From Cellulophaga fucicola (lineage in GTDB: Bacteria; Bacteroidota; Bacteroidia; Flavobacteriales; Flavobacteriaceae): 64,000 nt of DNA. Positions within the stretch are counted from its first letter, which is position 1. Every line of letters begins with the position of its first letter. The translations under genes and the position numbers were made by a program. The DNA lies in contig NZ_FPIY01000003.1 in the NCBI RefSeq assembly GCF_900119145.1, positions 462,245-526,244 of the forward strand, read 5' to 3'. Shown one piece after another: positions 1 through 10,813 of this stretch. The notes beneath the pieces were generated by a model. That model saw nothing but the letters and a program-made list of their open reading frames with translations, was not told where the DNA came from and did no database searches.

Positions 1-58
1 CGAATTCTTAAGCGCAAATATTAAAGGATAAGCATAACGCTTTTTATTATAAATTAAG

Positions 59-90
59 AAATCCCAAACTGTAGATACAGTTTGGGATTT
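59..90. terminator. bidirectional stem-loop terminator
   Basis: A perfect 13-bp inverted repeat (AAATCCCAAACTG / CAGTTTGGGATTT) with a 6-nt loop is followed by a T run on the plus strand. It lies just downstream of the minus-strand thioredoxin-like gene and probably ends that transcript as well as one entering from the left of the window. Confidence 0.85.
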
Positions 91-112
91 TTTTTATGTT
101 TTTATCTAGAGT

Positions 113-655
113 TTAGTCTGTGTAATTAGGAATGTAAGTGTCATCATTAACAATAGCTTGTAAATCTTTTTCTAAGCTAATTATAGGAGATTCTACTATG
201 CGGTTTACTTCTTTACCGTCTTTGTATAGGATAAATGTAGGTACATGTGTAATATCTAGTCCTTTTTCCTCGCCACCTGGGCTTTTCTTGTAATTGTTTC
301 TTGCATTATCTACTGCTACCAATTTAAAATTTTCCATAGGAAAATTTGCAGCTTCTAATATTTTGTAAAAAGGTGGAGTTTCTCTTTTGCTATCTCCGCA
401 CCACGTACCCATAAAGGCAACTATTTTGTAGTTTTTAAGCTTGCTTTCTATTGTCTTTAATGTTTCTGTATCTACTTTGTAGTTGTCGTATTTTGGAGTA
501 AACCAATTAGCAAAAGAATTTTGAGTTAAGTCTGTTTTGTTAATTTCACCTAATAAGCGTTCTCTGTTATTATGGTCTTTTGAAACTTGTGCTATTGCTG
601 TTAAAGAGCATAATAGTAAAAATAGAAGTTGAATTGTATTTGTGTATGTCTTCAT
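113..655 (-). CDS. secreted thioredoxin-family protein
   Basis: A 180-residue protein with an N-terminal signal peptide (about residues 1-23, ending AIAQ) and a thioredoxin fold. The active-site region reads GTWCGDSK (about residues 83-90), so only the first cysteine of the usual CxxC is present. A cis-proline segment HVPTF lies near residue 138. The family reduces or isomerises disulfides in the periplasm; with a single cysteine, a redox-sensing or glutathione-type role is also possible. It stands alone, with a terminator directly downstream. The family assignment is firm, the substrate unknown. Confidence 0.85.
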   Translation of the reverse strand: MKTYTNTIQLLFLLLCSLTAIAQVSKDHNNRERLLGEINKTDLTQNSFANWFTPKYDNYKVDTETLKTIESKLKNYKIVAFMGTWCGDSKRETPPFYKILEAANFPMENFKLVAVDNARNNYKKSPGGEEKGLDITHVPTFILYKDGKEVNRIVESPIISLEKDLQAIVNDDTYIPNYTD

Positions 656-1157
656 TGAAAGTAATTTTTACACTAAGTTATCTAGTTTATTTTGTTTTTT
701 AAAGAGTTTTAAGCCTTTTTTATGATAAAACCGAGTTATACACTTAATCTGAAGAGAAAGAGTTTTACGAGTCTTTAAATTGATATATTAAGGCGTATGT
801 GTAGTTGGTTTCTTGGTTGCTTTTATTTCTTTTGATGCGGTAGGGATGCAGAAACAAGTGGAACTAAAAAAGGAGCTACATTTTGTAAAATGTAGCTCCT
901 TTTGTTTTTTTCTTTAAACTCATTTATGAAAGCATAAATAGTTTTTTCGTTAGGCTAATAATCCCAGAAAAGAAATTTCTTTTGTAGATTACTTTTTCTG
1001 ATGTTGGGTAAATTTGGGCATTCATAATTTTAGGTTGTTTAAAGTTGTAATTTGGGGTTAAACTTTTAATACATTGTAAATATAGGAGCGGAATGCTTAC
1101 TATTTAAATTTTTGTTGTGAAAAAAGAATAATTTGTTGTGAAAGTTAAAAATAGGCT
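656..1157. other. 500-bp intergenic region
   Basis: No coding sequence is convincing here. It contains the strong stem-loop at 865-904 and two copies of TTTGTTGTGAAA at 1111-1122 and 1132-1143, just downstream of the scoB stop on the minus strand. No promoter or RNA gene was recognised. Confidence 0.5.
865..904. terminator. long bidirectional stem-loop terminator
   Basis: An almost uninterrupted palindrome centred on the GT between ACATTTT and AAAATGT, with GGAGCTACATTTT pairing to AAAATGTAGCTCC, flanked by A and T runs on both sides. It probably ends the minus-strand transcript that carries scoB, about 250 nt downstream of the stop. Confidence 0.75.
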
Positions 1158-1811
1158 TTAAATGTCCATTTCTGGTACATCTCCGTTTATAATTAATGTT
1201 CCTTTTGTAGCGTTTTTAATTTCTTCTACAGTAACACCTGGTGCACGTTCTTGTAATAAGAAGCCATCTTTTGTGACCTCTAAAACAGCAAGGTTAGTTA
1301 CTATCTTTTTTACACAACCAACACCTGTTAATGGTAATGTGCATTTATCTAGTAATTTAGATTCCCCAGCACGGTTTGTATGCATCATTGCAACAATTAT
1401 ATTTTCTGCTGATGCAACAAGGTCCATTGCGCCACCCATACCTTTTACCATTTTCCCCGGAATTTTCCAATTGGCAATATCGCCAGTTTCAGATACCTCC
1501 ATAGCGCCAAGTATAGTAAGGTCTACGTGTTGTCCTCTAATCATAGCAAAACTAGTGGCAGAATCAAAAAAAGAAGCTCCAGGAAGTGTTGTTATAGTCT
1601 GTTTTCCTGCGTTAATAATATCTGCATCTTCTTCGCCTTCAAAAGGAAAAGGTCCCATTCCTAGAACACCATTTTCACTTTGAAACTCAACATTTATATC
1701 ATTATTTACAAAATTAGCTACTAATGTAGGTATACCAATACCTAAATTTACGTAATAACCATCTTGTACTTCCTTTGCAATTCGTTTTGCTATTCCGTTT
1801 TTATCTAGCAT
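1158..1811 (-). CDS. scoB: 3-oxoacid CoA-transferase subunit B
   Basis: A 217-residue beta subunit of succinyl-CoA:3-ketoacid CoA-transferase, which moves CoA from succinyl-CoA to acetoacetate in ketone-body and short-chain acid metabolism in the cytoplasm. The catalytic glutamate lies in SENGVLG (Glu46), after the family motif LGIGIPT near residue 23. Length is normal. The alpha subunit gene lies upstream on the same strand but is separated from it by a small unrelated gene, an unusual arrangement since the two subunits are normally adjacent. Confidence 0.93.
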   Translation of the reverse strand: MLDKNGIAKRIAKEVQDGYYVNLGIGIPTLVANFVNNDINVEFQSENGVLGMGPFPFEGEEDADIINAGKQTITTLPGASFFDSATSFAMIRGQHVDLTILGAMEVSETGDIANWKIPGKMVKGMGGAMDLVASAENIIVAMMHTNRAGESKLLDKCTLPLTGVGCVKKIVTNLAVLEVTKDGFLLQERAPGVTVEEIKNATKGTLIINGDVPEMDI

Positions 1812-1838
1812 AATGTTTACTATAAAATTGAATATTTT

Positions 1839-1880
1839 TAATTTGATAAGTTACCTGCTTTAATTTGATAAGTTACCTGC
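1839..1880. repeat. 22-bp-period tandem duplication at a stop codon
   Basis: The 20-mer TAATTTGATAAGTTACCTGC occurs twice, at 1839-1858 and 1861-1880. The second copy contains the stop codon of the zinc-ribbon gene (TAA, 1873-1875 on the minus strand), so the duplication lengthens the spacer before scoB. Confidence 0.9.
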
Positions 1881-2211
1881 GTCTTATCATATACTTGTTA
1901 AAAGAATTTGTTGCACTGCTTTCTACAGTCATAAAAAGTATAGGGATACCCAAGGCAACTGTACCAATAGCACCAAAAATTGACCATAAAATAACTGCTG
2001 TTATAAGACCAATTGCAGCACCTATTAGTATTAACTTTTTATTTTGTACTGCTGTAATTTTATTAATGTGTACTTTTTCTTTAGAGTTACAACTTCTGCA
2101 ATTGGCGTCAAAATTATCGCCAATCTTCATATGTAAGTCACCTCTTGTAGCAATTACTGGCGTGTAGTAATTTGTGGCTTTGCAAGACGGACATCTATAC
2201 TCTAGTTTCAT
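1873..2211 (-). CDS. small zinc-ribbon membrane protein
   Basis: A 112-residue protein. The N-terminal half has two CxxC knuckles, CPSC (about residues 8-11) and CRSC (about residues 38-41), typical of a zinc ribbon. The C-terminal half has two hydrophobic segments (about residues 59-95) predicted to span the inner membrane, then a basic tail MIRRR. It sits between scoA and scoB on the same strand, 18 nt from scoA. I do not recognise a named family; its presence inside the CoA-transferase operon looks like an insertion and not a functional link. Confidence 0.7.
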   Translation of the reverse strand: MKLEYRCPSCKATNYYTPVIATRGDLHMKIGDNFDANCRSCNSKEKVHINKITAVQNKKLILIGAAIGLITAVILWSIFGAIGTVALGIPILFMTVESSATNSFNKYMIRRR

Positions 2212-2229
2212 ACACTAATATTAAAGTAA

Positions 2230-2931
2230 TTACTCCTTTTTTCTAACAGTGCGCTGTTCTATTCTTTTTTGATAATCTTTTCCTTGAAATATGCGTTGTA
2301 CAAAAATTCCAGGAACGTGAATCTCATTTGGGTTTAAACTTCCGGCTGGTAAAAGCTCTTCAACTTCTGCAACAGTGATTTTAGCTGCGCCACACATAAC
2401 TGCATTAAAATTGCGAGCTGTTCCTTTAAATATAAGGTTTCCAGCTTCATCACCCTTCCAAGCTTTTACAAAAGCAAAATCTGCTTTTGCAGCTTCTTCT
2501 AGAACATACATTTTACCGTTAAACTCTCTTGTTTCTTTGCCCTCTGCTACTTCTGTACCATAGCCAGCAGGAGTATAAAAGGCTGGAAAACCTGCTTGTG
2601 CTGCTCTACATTTTTCTGCTAAAGTACCTTGTGGCGTTAATTCTACTTCTAACTCTCCACTTAACATCTGTCTTTCAAACTCATCATTCTCACCAACGTA
2701 AGAAGACACCATTTTTTTTACCTGACGTTTTTGAAGTAAAAGACCAAGACCAAAATCGTCTACACCAGCATTGTTAGATATGCAAGTTATACCTGTTACA
2801 TTTAGGTCTACTAATTCTTCTATTGCATTTTCTGGAATACCGCATAAGCCAAAGCCCCCAACCATAAAAGTCATATTGTCTTTTACGCCTTTTAAAGCAT
2901 CTTTAACATTAGCTACTGTTTTTCTAATCAT
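2230..2931 (-). CDS. scoA: 3-oxoacid CoA-transferase subunit A
   Basis: A 233-residue alpha subunit of the CoA-transferase. The family motif [13 protein letters not shown] is at about residues 26-38. It pairs with ScoB to form the active enzyme. The gene follows the PBP1A gene by 16 nt on the same strand, so it is probably cotranscribed with the ricT-gldH-PBP1A cluster. Length and conserved segments are normal. Confidence 0.93.
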   Translation of the reverse strand: MIRKTVANVKDALKGVKDNMTFMVGGFGLCGIPENAIEELVDLNVTGITCISNNAGVDDFGLGLLLQKRQVKKMVSSYVGENDEFERQMLSGELEVELTPQGTLAEKCRAAQAGFPAFYTPAGYGTEVAEGKETREFNGKMYVLEEAAKADFAFVKAWKGDEAGNLIFKGTARNFNAVMCGAAKITVAEVEELLPAGSLNPNEIHVPGIFVQRIFQGKDYQKRIEQRTVRKKE

Positions 2932-2947
2932 TTTATATAAGAATTAA

Positions 2948-5290
2948 TTAAAAATCTAGATCGTCTAAATCATCTGCAGGATTATTCTCTTCTTCTAATT
3001 CTTGATTTACTTTTGCACAATCTACGTTAATAGACAAGTTTTTAGGTTTGGTAAAAGCTTTGTCTGATATGCCAAGATCTTTGTTCTCGTAGTTAGATTT
3101 CATATATAATCCCCAAATAGGTAATGCCATAGAAGCACCCTGACCATATAAAACACTTTTAAAGTGAGTTGCTCTTTCTTCGCCACCAACCCATACGCCA
3201 GTAACTAGGTTAGGCACCATACCCATAAACCAACCGTCACTTTGTTTTTGTGTAGTACCTGTTTTACCAGCTATGGGGTTTTTAAATCCGTAAGGGTATC
3301 CTGTTATAATTTCTTTGTACATATTGCTGTTTGCCCCAGACGTTCTTAAACGCGTTCCAGAACCGCCATGGGTAACACCTTCCATAAGGTTTACCATTGC
3401 GTAAGCAACATCTTTGCTCATTACATCTCTTGTTTCTGGAGTGTATTCGTATAATACAGTACCGTTTTTATCTTCAATTCTTGTAACCATTACTGGTTTA
3501 ACATATACGCCTTGGTTTGCAAAAGCGCCATAGGCACCTACCATTTCGTATACACTAACATCTGTTGTTCCTAATGCTATAGATGGTACAGCAGGTATAT
3601 CACTTGTAATACCTAATCTTTTTGCCATAGCAACAACTGGTTCTGGGCCAACTTCGTCTATTAATTTAGCTGTAATGGAGTTAACAGAGTTTGCTAATGC
3701 CTCTTTTAAAGTCATCATTTCACCAGAATACTTGCCGTTAGAGTTTTTAGGACACCAGGCATCTGTGTTTCCGTGTTTTCCAGCGGCAATACAGTGTTGT
3801 GTATCCATAATATGATCGCACGGAGACTTACGTAATTGGTCTATAGCTGCAGCATATACAAATGGTTTAAAAGTAGAGCCAACTTGTCTGGTTCCCCTAT
3901 ATACATTGTCATACTGAAAGTGAGTATAGTTTATGCCGCCAACCCACGCTTTTACGTGTCCTGTTTGTGGTTCCATAGACATCATTGCTGTTCTTAAAAT
4001 AGATTTGTGGTATCTAATAGAGTCTAGTGGAGTCATTACAGTGTCTTTACTTCTGGTTTTAGACGTCCAGCTAAAGATTTTCATTGGAATGGCCTTTGTG
4101 AAAGAAGCTCTAATCTCTTTTTCAGATTTACCAGCTTTTTTCATTTCTCTCCAGCGGTCAGATGTTTTCATACCGCGCTCCATAATTCTATTTATTTCTT
4201 CTTTATTAATATCTAAAAACGGAGCAGTTTTATTGCGTTCAGGAGTATTCTGTACAAAAAACTCAGCCTGTAGCTTTGTCATATGTTTTTCTACTGCTAC
4301 TTCTGCGTTTTTTTGCATTCTAGAGTCAATAGTCGTGTAAATCTTTAATCCGTCTAGGAATAAATTCCATTTGTCGCGTTCTCCTTTTAGTGCTGGTTTT
4401 GGATTTTTCTTTGCCCAATCGTTCATGAAACCTTGTAGGTACATTCTAAAATAAGTTGCAAGACCTTCTCGGTGGTTTTCTGGAGAAAAATTTAGACTTA
4501 GCGGTATTTTTTGTAAAGAATCTTTCTCTTTTTGAGCAATGTAGCCATATTTAGCCATTTGTGCTAAAACTACATTTCTACGATTTAATGTCCCTTTTGG
4601 GTTTCTGTTTGGGGTAGGGTTGTATAAAGATGAATTTTTAAACATACCTACCAACATAGCAGATTCTTTAACATCTAAATCTTTAGGTTCTTTACCAAAA
4701 TAAATACGAGACGCAGAACGTATACCATCTGCATTGTTACCAAAATCATAAATGTTAAAGTACATTGCTATAATTTCTTCTTTGGTATACTGGCGCTCTA
4801 AACGAGTTGCAATAACCCATTCTTTAATTTTTTGAGTATAACGTTGCCATCCTCTAGCAGCTAAACCTGTAAACAATTGTTTTGCTAATTGCTGAGAAAT
4901 TGTACTTGCACCACCTTTTTTACCTAAATAGAAAAAAGCTCTAAGTGTACCGCGAGCATCTATTCCAGAATGCTCAAAATAGCGAGCATCTTCAGTAGCA
5001 ACTAAGGCATCTACTAAGTGTTTTGGTAACTGGTCATAAGCAACATCTGTTCTGTTGTCATCTAAATAGTATTTACCTAGTAATTCTCCATCAGAAGAAA
5101 TAATTTGACTAGCTAAATTTGTTTGAGGATTCTCTAAACGTTCAAAATCTGGTAAATCCCCAAAAGCACCAGAAGATGCTAATAAAAATACCATTACAGC
5201 AGAGATAATACCTACTAAAAATAATATCCAAAACCATTTTACAAACTTAAAAAATGGTTTACTTTCTTTTTTCTTTACAGCCTTTGCCAT
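2948..5290 (-). CDS. mrcA: penicillin-binding protein 1A (glycosyltransferase/transpeptidase)
   Basis: A 780-residue class A penicillin-binding protein that polymerises and cross-links peptidoglycan at the cell membrane. One N-terminal membrane helix (about residues 17-40) precedes a family 51 glycosyltransferase domain with EDARYFEHSG (about residue 100) and GGASTISQQLAKQLF. The transpeptidase domain shows all three motifs: GSTFKPF with nucleophile Ser472, SVN at 535-537 and KTGT starting at Lys676. The C-terminal tail is acidic. It follows gldH by 8 nt and belongs to the same transcription unit. Confidence 0.95.
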   Translation of the reverse strand: MAKAVKKKESKPFFKFVKWFWILFLVGIISAVMVFLLASSGAFGDLPDFERLENPQTNLASQIISSDGELLGKYYLDDNRTDVAYDQLPKHLVDALVATEDARYFEHSGIDARGTLRAFFYLGKKGGASTISQQLAKQLFTGLAARGWQRYTQKIKEWVIATRLERQYTKEEIIAMYFNIYDFGNNADGIRSASRIYFGKEPKDLDVKESAMLVGMFKNSSLYNPTPNRNPKGTLNRRNVVLAQMAKYGYIAQKEKDSLQKIPLSLNFSPENHREGLATYFRMYLQGFMNDWAKKNPKPALKGERDKWNLFLDGLKIYTTIDSRMQKNAEVAVEKHMTKLQAEFFVQNTPERNKTAPFLDINKEEINRIMERGMKTSDRWREMKKAGKSEKEIRASFTKAIPMKIFSWTSKTRSKDTVMTPLDSIRYHKSILRTAMMSMEPQTGHVKAWVGGINYTHFQYDNVYRGTRQVGSTFKPFVYAAAIDQLRKSPCDHIMDTQHCIAAGKHGNTDAWCPKNSNGKYSGEMMTLKEALANSVNSITAKLIDEVGPEPVVAMAKRLGITSDIPAVPSIALGTTDVSVYEMVGAYGAFANQGVYVKPVMVTRIEDKNGTVLYEYTPETRDVMSKDVAYAMVNLMEGVTHGGSGTRLRTSGANSNMYKEIITGYPYGFKNPIAGKTGTTQKQSDGWFMGMVPNLVTGVWVGGEERATHFKSVLYGQGASMALPIWGLYMKSNYENKDLGISDKAFTKPKNLSINVDCAKVNQELEEENNPADDLDDLDF

Positions 5291-5298
5291 TGCTACTC

Positions 5299-5764
5299 TT
5301 AATTTTTTTCTATTTGATACCCAACATCAGTGATGCCTTCTAAATTTACAACACCATCTACATTACCGTTTTTGCGCATAGCTTGTGATATGTCTAGTGT
5401 ATATACGCCATTTTCTGGGAAAACGATGTTTTCTTTAAGCCACAGTTTATTCTCTTTAACCGAGCCATTACCCTTGCCAAGCCACTCGCCATTTGGTAGA
5501 GCCATTTGATATTCTAGGGTATCTTTTATAATTGTGCCGTTTGGGAAACTTAATTCTGATATTAAAAATAAGTTGCTGTACGGAAAAGTATTATCGTTCC
5601 TAAGATTTATAAAAATATTATATCTATTAATTGTGTCTGGAGCTTTAAATGAAAACGCAGCGGCTTCATCCTTATTCCAAACGCCATTTTTAGTTGCTTT
5701 GTACTCAGTTTCTACAATGTTAGAATTGCAAGAGCTAAGGGCAATAAGTAAAAAAATGATAAAG

Positions 5765-5778
<14 letters not shown>
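5299..5778 (-). CDS. gldH: gliding motility lipoprotein GldH
   Basis: A 159-residue lipoprotein with signal peptide and lipobox LSSC, matching the GldH family needed for gliding motility and the linked type IX secretion apparatus in Flavobacteria. The start chosen is the ATG at 5778: the longer open frame upstream is only an out-of-frame reading of the neighbouring trinucleotide repeat (poly-Thr) and would destroy the signal peptide. Its start codon lies 11 nt upstream of the ricT stop, so the genes overlap by 14 nt and are probably translationally coupled. Confidence 0.88.
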
Positions 5779-6997
<1,219 letters not shown>

Positions 6998-7216
6998 ATT
7001 ATATATATTGATTTGACTCTGAAAGCAAAGCTGCTTTTTTGTCAAAAAAGGTTCATATTAATTTACTTAACGGTAAAGATACTATTTTTAAGTTGAAAAT
7101 AATAAGTGAGATGTTTAATGTAATGCGTTTAAGCTGTAAAGTAAAAGTAATACAGTTTTAATTGCTTGTTTTTAACTGATAAATTAGTTGTTTTTTGTGC
7201 TTATTTAGGTATAAAA

Positions 7217-7250
7217 AAAGCCTTTGAAATTTTTAAGTTTCAAAGGCTTT
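7217..7250 (-). terminator. stem-loop terminator downstream of trhO
   Basis: AAAGCCTTTGAAA pairs with TTTCAAAGGCTTT across an 8-nt loop, followed on the minus strand by a run of T. It lies about 30 nt beyond the trhO stop. Confidence 0.88.
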
Positions 7251-7281
7251 TGATAATCTATTTTTAGATTTAAAATGTGTT

Positions 7282-8313
7282 TTATTTCTTATATTTTAAA
7301 ACTTCTGATCTTCCTTTTTTAAATATCTTATTACTTACAGTTTTGCCGCGTCTTAGGGCTTTCTGCTCTTCAAACGGAAGCTCATGCACTTCTTTACATT
7401 CTGTAGAGCAGCAATTGTTCATTGTTGCTGCGCATTTTTTGCACTGTATAAATAATAAGTGGCAAGCCTCGTTGGCACAATTTACGTGCTCGTCACAAGC
7501 TTCTCCGCATTGGTGGCAATTTGCAATAACGTCCTCCGTTATACGCTCGCCACGTCTATGGTCAAACACAAAGTTTTTGCCAATAAATTTATTTTCTAAG
7601 TTTTTGTCGTTTACTTGCCTGGTATACTCAATTATACCACCATCTAATTGGTAAACGTTTTTGAAGCCTTTGTGTTTGTAATATGCACTGGCTTTTTCGC
7701 AACGTATACCTCCGGTGCAATACATAACTAATTTTTTGTCTTCTTTGTGGTCTTTTAAATCGTTCTCTATAATATCTAGGGAATCTCTAAAAGTATCTAC
7801 ATCTGGCGTAACAGCATTTTTAAAATGACCAATTTCACTCTCGTAGTGGTTACGCATATCTACCAAAACAGTATTTGGATCTTCAATAAGCTCATTAAAT
7901 TTTTCAGCATTAACGTGTATGCCTCTGTCTGTTACATCAAAAGAGTCATCGTTTAAACCATCTGCAACAATTTTGTTACGGACTTTTACTTTTAACTTTA
8001 AAAAGGACATATTGTCTTGCTCAATGGCAATGTTTAGTCGCACATTTTCTAAAAATGTAATACTGTCTAAATGTTCTTTAAAAGCATTAAAGTTTTCTGC
8101 AGGTACAGATAGTTGGGCATTAATGCCTTCTGTAGCTACGTATATACGACCTAGAACTTCCATTTGGTCCCAAGTAATAAATAGGTGATCTCTAAATAAA
8201 GATGTGTTGCCAATGTGCGCGTATTTATAGAAAGAAATGGTTAGGCGTTCCTTACCAGCCTCTTCAATAAGGGCTGCTCTCTCTTTTGCGCTTAATGTAT
8301 TGTACAGTTGCAT
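7282..8313 (-). CDS. trhO: tRNA uridine(34) hydroxylase TrhO (rhodanese family)
   Basis: A 343-residue UPF0176/YceA-family protein that forms 5-hydroxyuridine at the tRNA wobble position using oxygen. The central rhodanese domain carries the active-site loop MYCTGGIRCEKA (first cysteine about residue 199). The C-terminus has a cysteine-rich segment (CHQCGEACDEH, then CKKC and CCSTEC) typical of the longer Bacteroidota form and probably metal binding. It is divergent from recA and has a matching promoter at 8348-8355. Confidence 0.92.
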   Translation of the reverse strand: MQLYNTLSAKERAALIEEAGKERLTISFYKYAHIGNTSLFRDHLFITWDQMEVLGRIYVATEGINAQLSVPAENFNAFKEHLDSITFLENVRLNIAIEQDNMSFLKLKVKVRNKIVADGLNDDSFDVTDRGIHVNAEKFNELIEDPNTVLVDMRNHYESEIGHFKNAVTPDVDTFRDSLDIIENDLKDHKEDKKLVMYCTGGIRCEKASAYYKHKGFKNVYQLDGGIIEYTRQVNDKNLENKFIGKNFVFDHRRGERITEDVIANCHQCGEACDEHVNCANEACHLLFIQCKKCAATMNNCCSTECKEVHELPFEEQKALRRGKTVSNKIFKKGRSEVLKYKK

Positions 8314-8347
8314 GCTATACTAAATTTATTAAGTTAAAGAATAGCTG

Positions 8348-8355
8348 CAAAATTA
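8348..8355 (-). promoter_or_regulatory. trhO promoter -7 box
   Basis: On the minus strand the sequence reads TAATTTTG, an exact match to the Bacteroidota -7 element TAnnTTTG. A TTG lies 20 nt upstream. The box is 35 nt from the trhO start codon. Confidence 0.6.
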
Positions 8356-8380
8356 GATAATATTACATTTATACCCAACA

Positions 8381-8414
8381 AAAAAGGGTCTTAACATAAG
8401 TTAAAACCCTTTTT
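8381..8414. terminator. stem-loop between divergent trhO and recA
   Basis: AAAAAGGGTCTTAAC pairs with GTTAAAACCCTTTTT with one internal mismatch. It looks like a bidirectional terminator, yet no gene ends here because both neighbours point away. It may belong to an unannotated short transcript or an attenuator. Confidence 0.55.
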
Positions 8415-8462
8415 AAACTTTTTTCTGCTTAACCAACAAAGCTGAAAAAAAGTAATTATGCC

Positions 8463-8508
8463 TCAACATTGTAGAAAGTTGAAGCACCTTCTTTTTTAGA
8501 TAGAAGGT
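8463..8508. other. two small hairpins upstream of recA
   Basis: TCAAC (8463-8467) pairs with GTTGA (8479-8483), and ACCTTCT (8486-8492) pairs with AGAAGGT (8502-8508). Together with the stem-loop at 8381 they make a structured leader or possible small RNA ahead of recA. No known RNA family was recognised. Confidence 0.35.
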
Positions 8509-8605
8509 AAACACACCTTGTAGATGCAGCTTTTTTAAAAAGGTTGCGTGGGCATTGTATTATGACAAAAGAAATGGTAATTTAGCGCTACAAACACTAT
8601 TAGAA

Positions 8606-9613
8606 ATGAGCAACGAAAAAGAAGCAAAATTAAAAGCGTTAAAATTAACTTTAGACAAGCTAGATAAGACTTACGGTAAAGGTGCTGTAATGAAAATGGG
8701 TGATAAAGTTGTAGAAGATGTAGCTGTTATCTCTTCTGGATCTTTAGGTTTAGATATTGCCTTAGGTGTAAGTGGTTATCCTCGTGGTAGAGTTATAGAA
8801 ATATACGGACCAGAATCTTCTGGTAAGACAACATTAACGTTGCACGCTATTGCTGAGGCTCAAAAAGCAGGTGGTATTGCAGCATTTATTGATGCAGAAC
8901 ACGCTTTTGATCGTTTTTACGCAGAAAAATTAGGAGTAGATATAGATAATTTAATTATTTCTCAGCCAGATCATGGTGAGCAAGCATTAGAAATTGCGGA
9001 TAATTTAATTAGATCTGGTGCTATAGATATTATTGTAATAGATTCAGTTGCAGCATTAACCCCTAAGAGTGAGATTGAAGGTGAAATGGGTGATTCTAAA
9101 ATGGGATTACACGCAAGACTTATGTCGCAAGCATTACGTAAATTAACTAGTTCTATTAGTAAAACTAATTGTACGGTTATATTTATTAATCAGTTAAGAG
9201 AAAAAATTGGTGTTATGTTTGGTAACCCTGAGACAACAACTGGTGGTAATGCATTAAAGTTCTATGCTTCTGTACGTTTAGATATTAGAAGATCTACGCA
9301 AATTAAGAGCACGGACGGTGATGTGTTAGGTAACAAAACACGTGTTAAGGTTGTGAAAAATAAAGTAGCACCGCCTTTTAGAACTACGGAGTTTGATATT
9401 ATGTACGGTGAGGGTATTTCTAAAGTTGGAGAAATTTTAGATTTAGGAGTACAGTACGAAATAATTAAGAAAAGTGGATCTTGGTTTAGTTATGGAGATA
9501 CAAAACTTGGTCAAGGTAGAGATGCTGTTAAGAGTATTTTAGCAGATAACCCAGAATTACTTGAAGAGTTAGAAGTGAAAATTAAAGAAGCTATTAAGGC
9601 ATTAATGGCTTAA
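8606..9613 (+). CDS. recA: recombinase RecA
   Basis: A 335-residue RecA, the ATP-dependent strand-exchange protein of homologous recombination and DNA repair. Walker [10 protein letters not shown] is at residues 68-76, Walker B ends in DIIVIDSV, and the L1/L2 DNA-binding loops ([14 protein letters not shown] and [14 protein letters not shown]) are intact. The ATG at 8606 is chosen because [12 protein letters not shown] begins the conserved N-terminal helix; an upstream start would add 17 residues. A terminator follows at 9663. Confidence 0.97.
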   Translation: MSNEKEAKLKALKLTLDKLDKTYGKGAVMKMGDKVVEDVAVISSGSLGLDIALGVSGYPRGRVIEIYGPESSGKTTLTLHAIAEAQKAGGIAAFIDAEHAFDRFYAEKLGVDIDNLIISQPDHGEQALEIADNLIRSGAIDIIVIDSVAALTPKSEIEGEMGDSKMGLHARLMSQALRKLTSSISKTNCTVIFINQLREKIGVMFGNPETTTGGNALKFYASVRLDIRRSTQIKSTDGDVLGNKTRVKVVKNKVAPPFRTTEFDIMYGEGISKVGEILDLGVQYEIIKKSGSWFSYGDTKLGQGRDAVKSILADNPELLEELEVKIKEAIKALMA

Positions 9614-9662
9614 AAGTTACTTTTAAATACTATTGTTTCTTTGTTAAAATGAAGAAATAGAT

Positions 9663-9691
9663 ACAAAATCCCGATTTTTTCGGGATTTTGT
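9663..9691 (+). terminator. recA terminator
   Basis: ACAAAATCCCGA pairs with TCGGGATTTTGT across a 5-nt T loop, about 50 nt beyond the recA stop, followed by a T-rich stretch. Confidence 0.88.
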
Positions 9692-9755
9692 CGTTTTTAA
9701 CGCAACCCTACCGTTTAGCTCTCATCTATCTAGTAAATAATAAAATTAAAAAGAG

Positions 9756-10181
9756 ATGAAAAAAAGGTTGAGTATTTTGATGCTTGTAGTAGCAAGTTTT
9801 TCTTTTACAGCTTGTTCTTTAGATGACGATGATAATACTAATTTTAAATACGTAAATTTAGAAGTACTAAGTGCAGATGTTCCTGAGACTTTTGAGTTTG
9901 GAGAAAAGTATACCATTAATGTAACGTATGCTAATCCAAATACGTGTACTTATTTTGAAGGTTTTGATATACATAAGCATCAGTTAACAGAAAGAGAAGT
10001 TTACCCAATAGGTACAGAGTTAGTTGGTAGTAATAGCGATTGTCAAGAAAGTACAGAAGAGGTAGAAGTTTCTTTTGATTTTGAAGTAATTTATAAGGAA
10101 GATTACTTGTTTAAATTTTGGACAGGTAAAAATGCAGATGGCGAAGATGAATACTTAGAAATTGTTGTACCTGTTAACTAA
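9756..10181 (+). CDS. hypothetical lipoprotein
   Basis: A 141-residue protein with a signal peptide and lipobox FTACS (Cys about residue 20), then an acidic DDDD linker. The rest is beta-rich, with two cysteines (in NTCTYF and SDCQES) that could form a disulfide, resembling small periplasmic Ig-like or adhesin-type domains. No family is recognised. It precedes the ECF sigma factor gene by 35 nt on the same strand and may be transcribed with it. Confidence 0.7.
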   Translation: MKKRLSILMLVVASFSFTACSLDDDDNTNFKYVNLEVLSADVPETFEFGEKYTINVTYANPNTCTYFEGFDIHKHQLTEREVYPIGTELVGSNSDCQESTEEVEVSFDFEVIYKEDYLFKFWTGKNADGEDEYLEIVVPVN

Positions 10182-10216
10182 GGTAAGCTGCATTTTATAA
10201 ACCAACTTTACAGTTT

Positions 10217-10786
10217 TTGGACTTAAACGAAACTATACATGATTGTGTAAAAGGGAATAGAGCTGCGCAAGAGCAACTTTATCGCCATTATGCTCCTATG
10301 CTTTATGGGGTTTGTTTAAAGTACTCTAAAAACAAAGAAGAAGCCGAAGATAATTTACACGATAGTTTTATGACTATTTTTAATAAAATTGGTCAGTTTA
10401 AGTTTAATGGTTCTTTTGACGGTTGGTTAAAGCGAATTACTGTAAATACCGTATTACAAAAATATAGAAAAGAGGCTTATGTTTCTTTAGTAGAAGAAGC
10501 TATAGAAGAAGAAACTGTAGAGTTAGATGTAGCAGATAATTCCCCGTCACTAGCCACATTGCTAAATTGTATACAAGAGTTGCCGCATAAATATAGAACA
10601 ACATTTAACTTGTATGTTTTAGATGGTTACACGCACAAAGAAATAGGTGAGTTGTTGGGTACTACCGCAGGTACGTCTAAATCTAATTTGGCACGAGCAA
10701 GACAAATTTTAAAGAGTAAAATAAGTAAAACAAAGCTAAAAATAGTGGTAACAGTACTACTATTTTGTTTACTACAATTGTATTAA
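10217..10786 (+). CDS. ECF RNA polymerase sigma factor
   Basis: A 189-residue extracytoplasmic-function sigma factor. Region 2 spans about residues 20-90 (EQLYRHYAPMLYGVC, then FDGWLKRITVN), and region 4 about 120-170, with the helix-turn-helix GYTHKEIGELLGTTAGTSKS. The start appears to be TTG at 10217; the next ATG would remove most of the first helix of region 2. Unusually, the protein ends in a hydrophobic stretch (about residues 174-189) that could be a membrane anchor. The partner gene follows after 27 nt. Confidence 0.88.
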   Translation: MDLNETIHDCVKGNRAAQEQLYRHYAPMLYGVCLKYSKNKEEAEDNLHDSFMTIFNKIGQFKFNGSFDGWLKRITVNTVLQKYRKEAYVSLVEEAIEEETVELDVADNSPSLATLLNCIQELPHKYRTTFNLYVLDGYTHKEIGELLGTTAGTSKSNLARARQILKSKISKTKLKIVVTVLLFCLLQLY

Positions 10787-10813
10787 TGGTTGTAGGTAGT
10801 TTAAAAATATAGA

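Noticed and set aside
1162..1683. 173-residue frame on the plus strand
   Set aside because: It lies entirely antisense to scoB, which has full family conservation; the frame is a by-product of codon bias.
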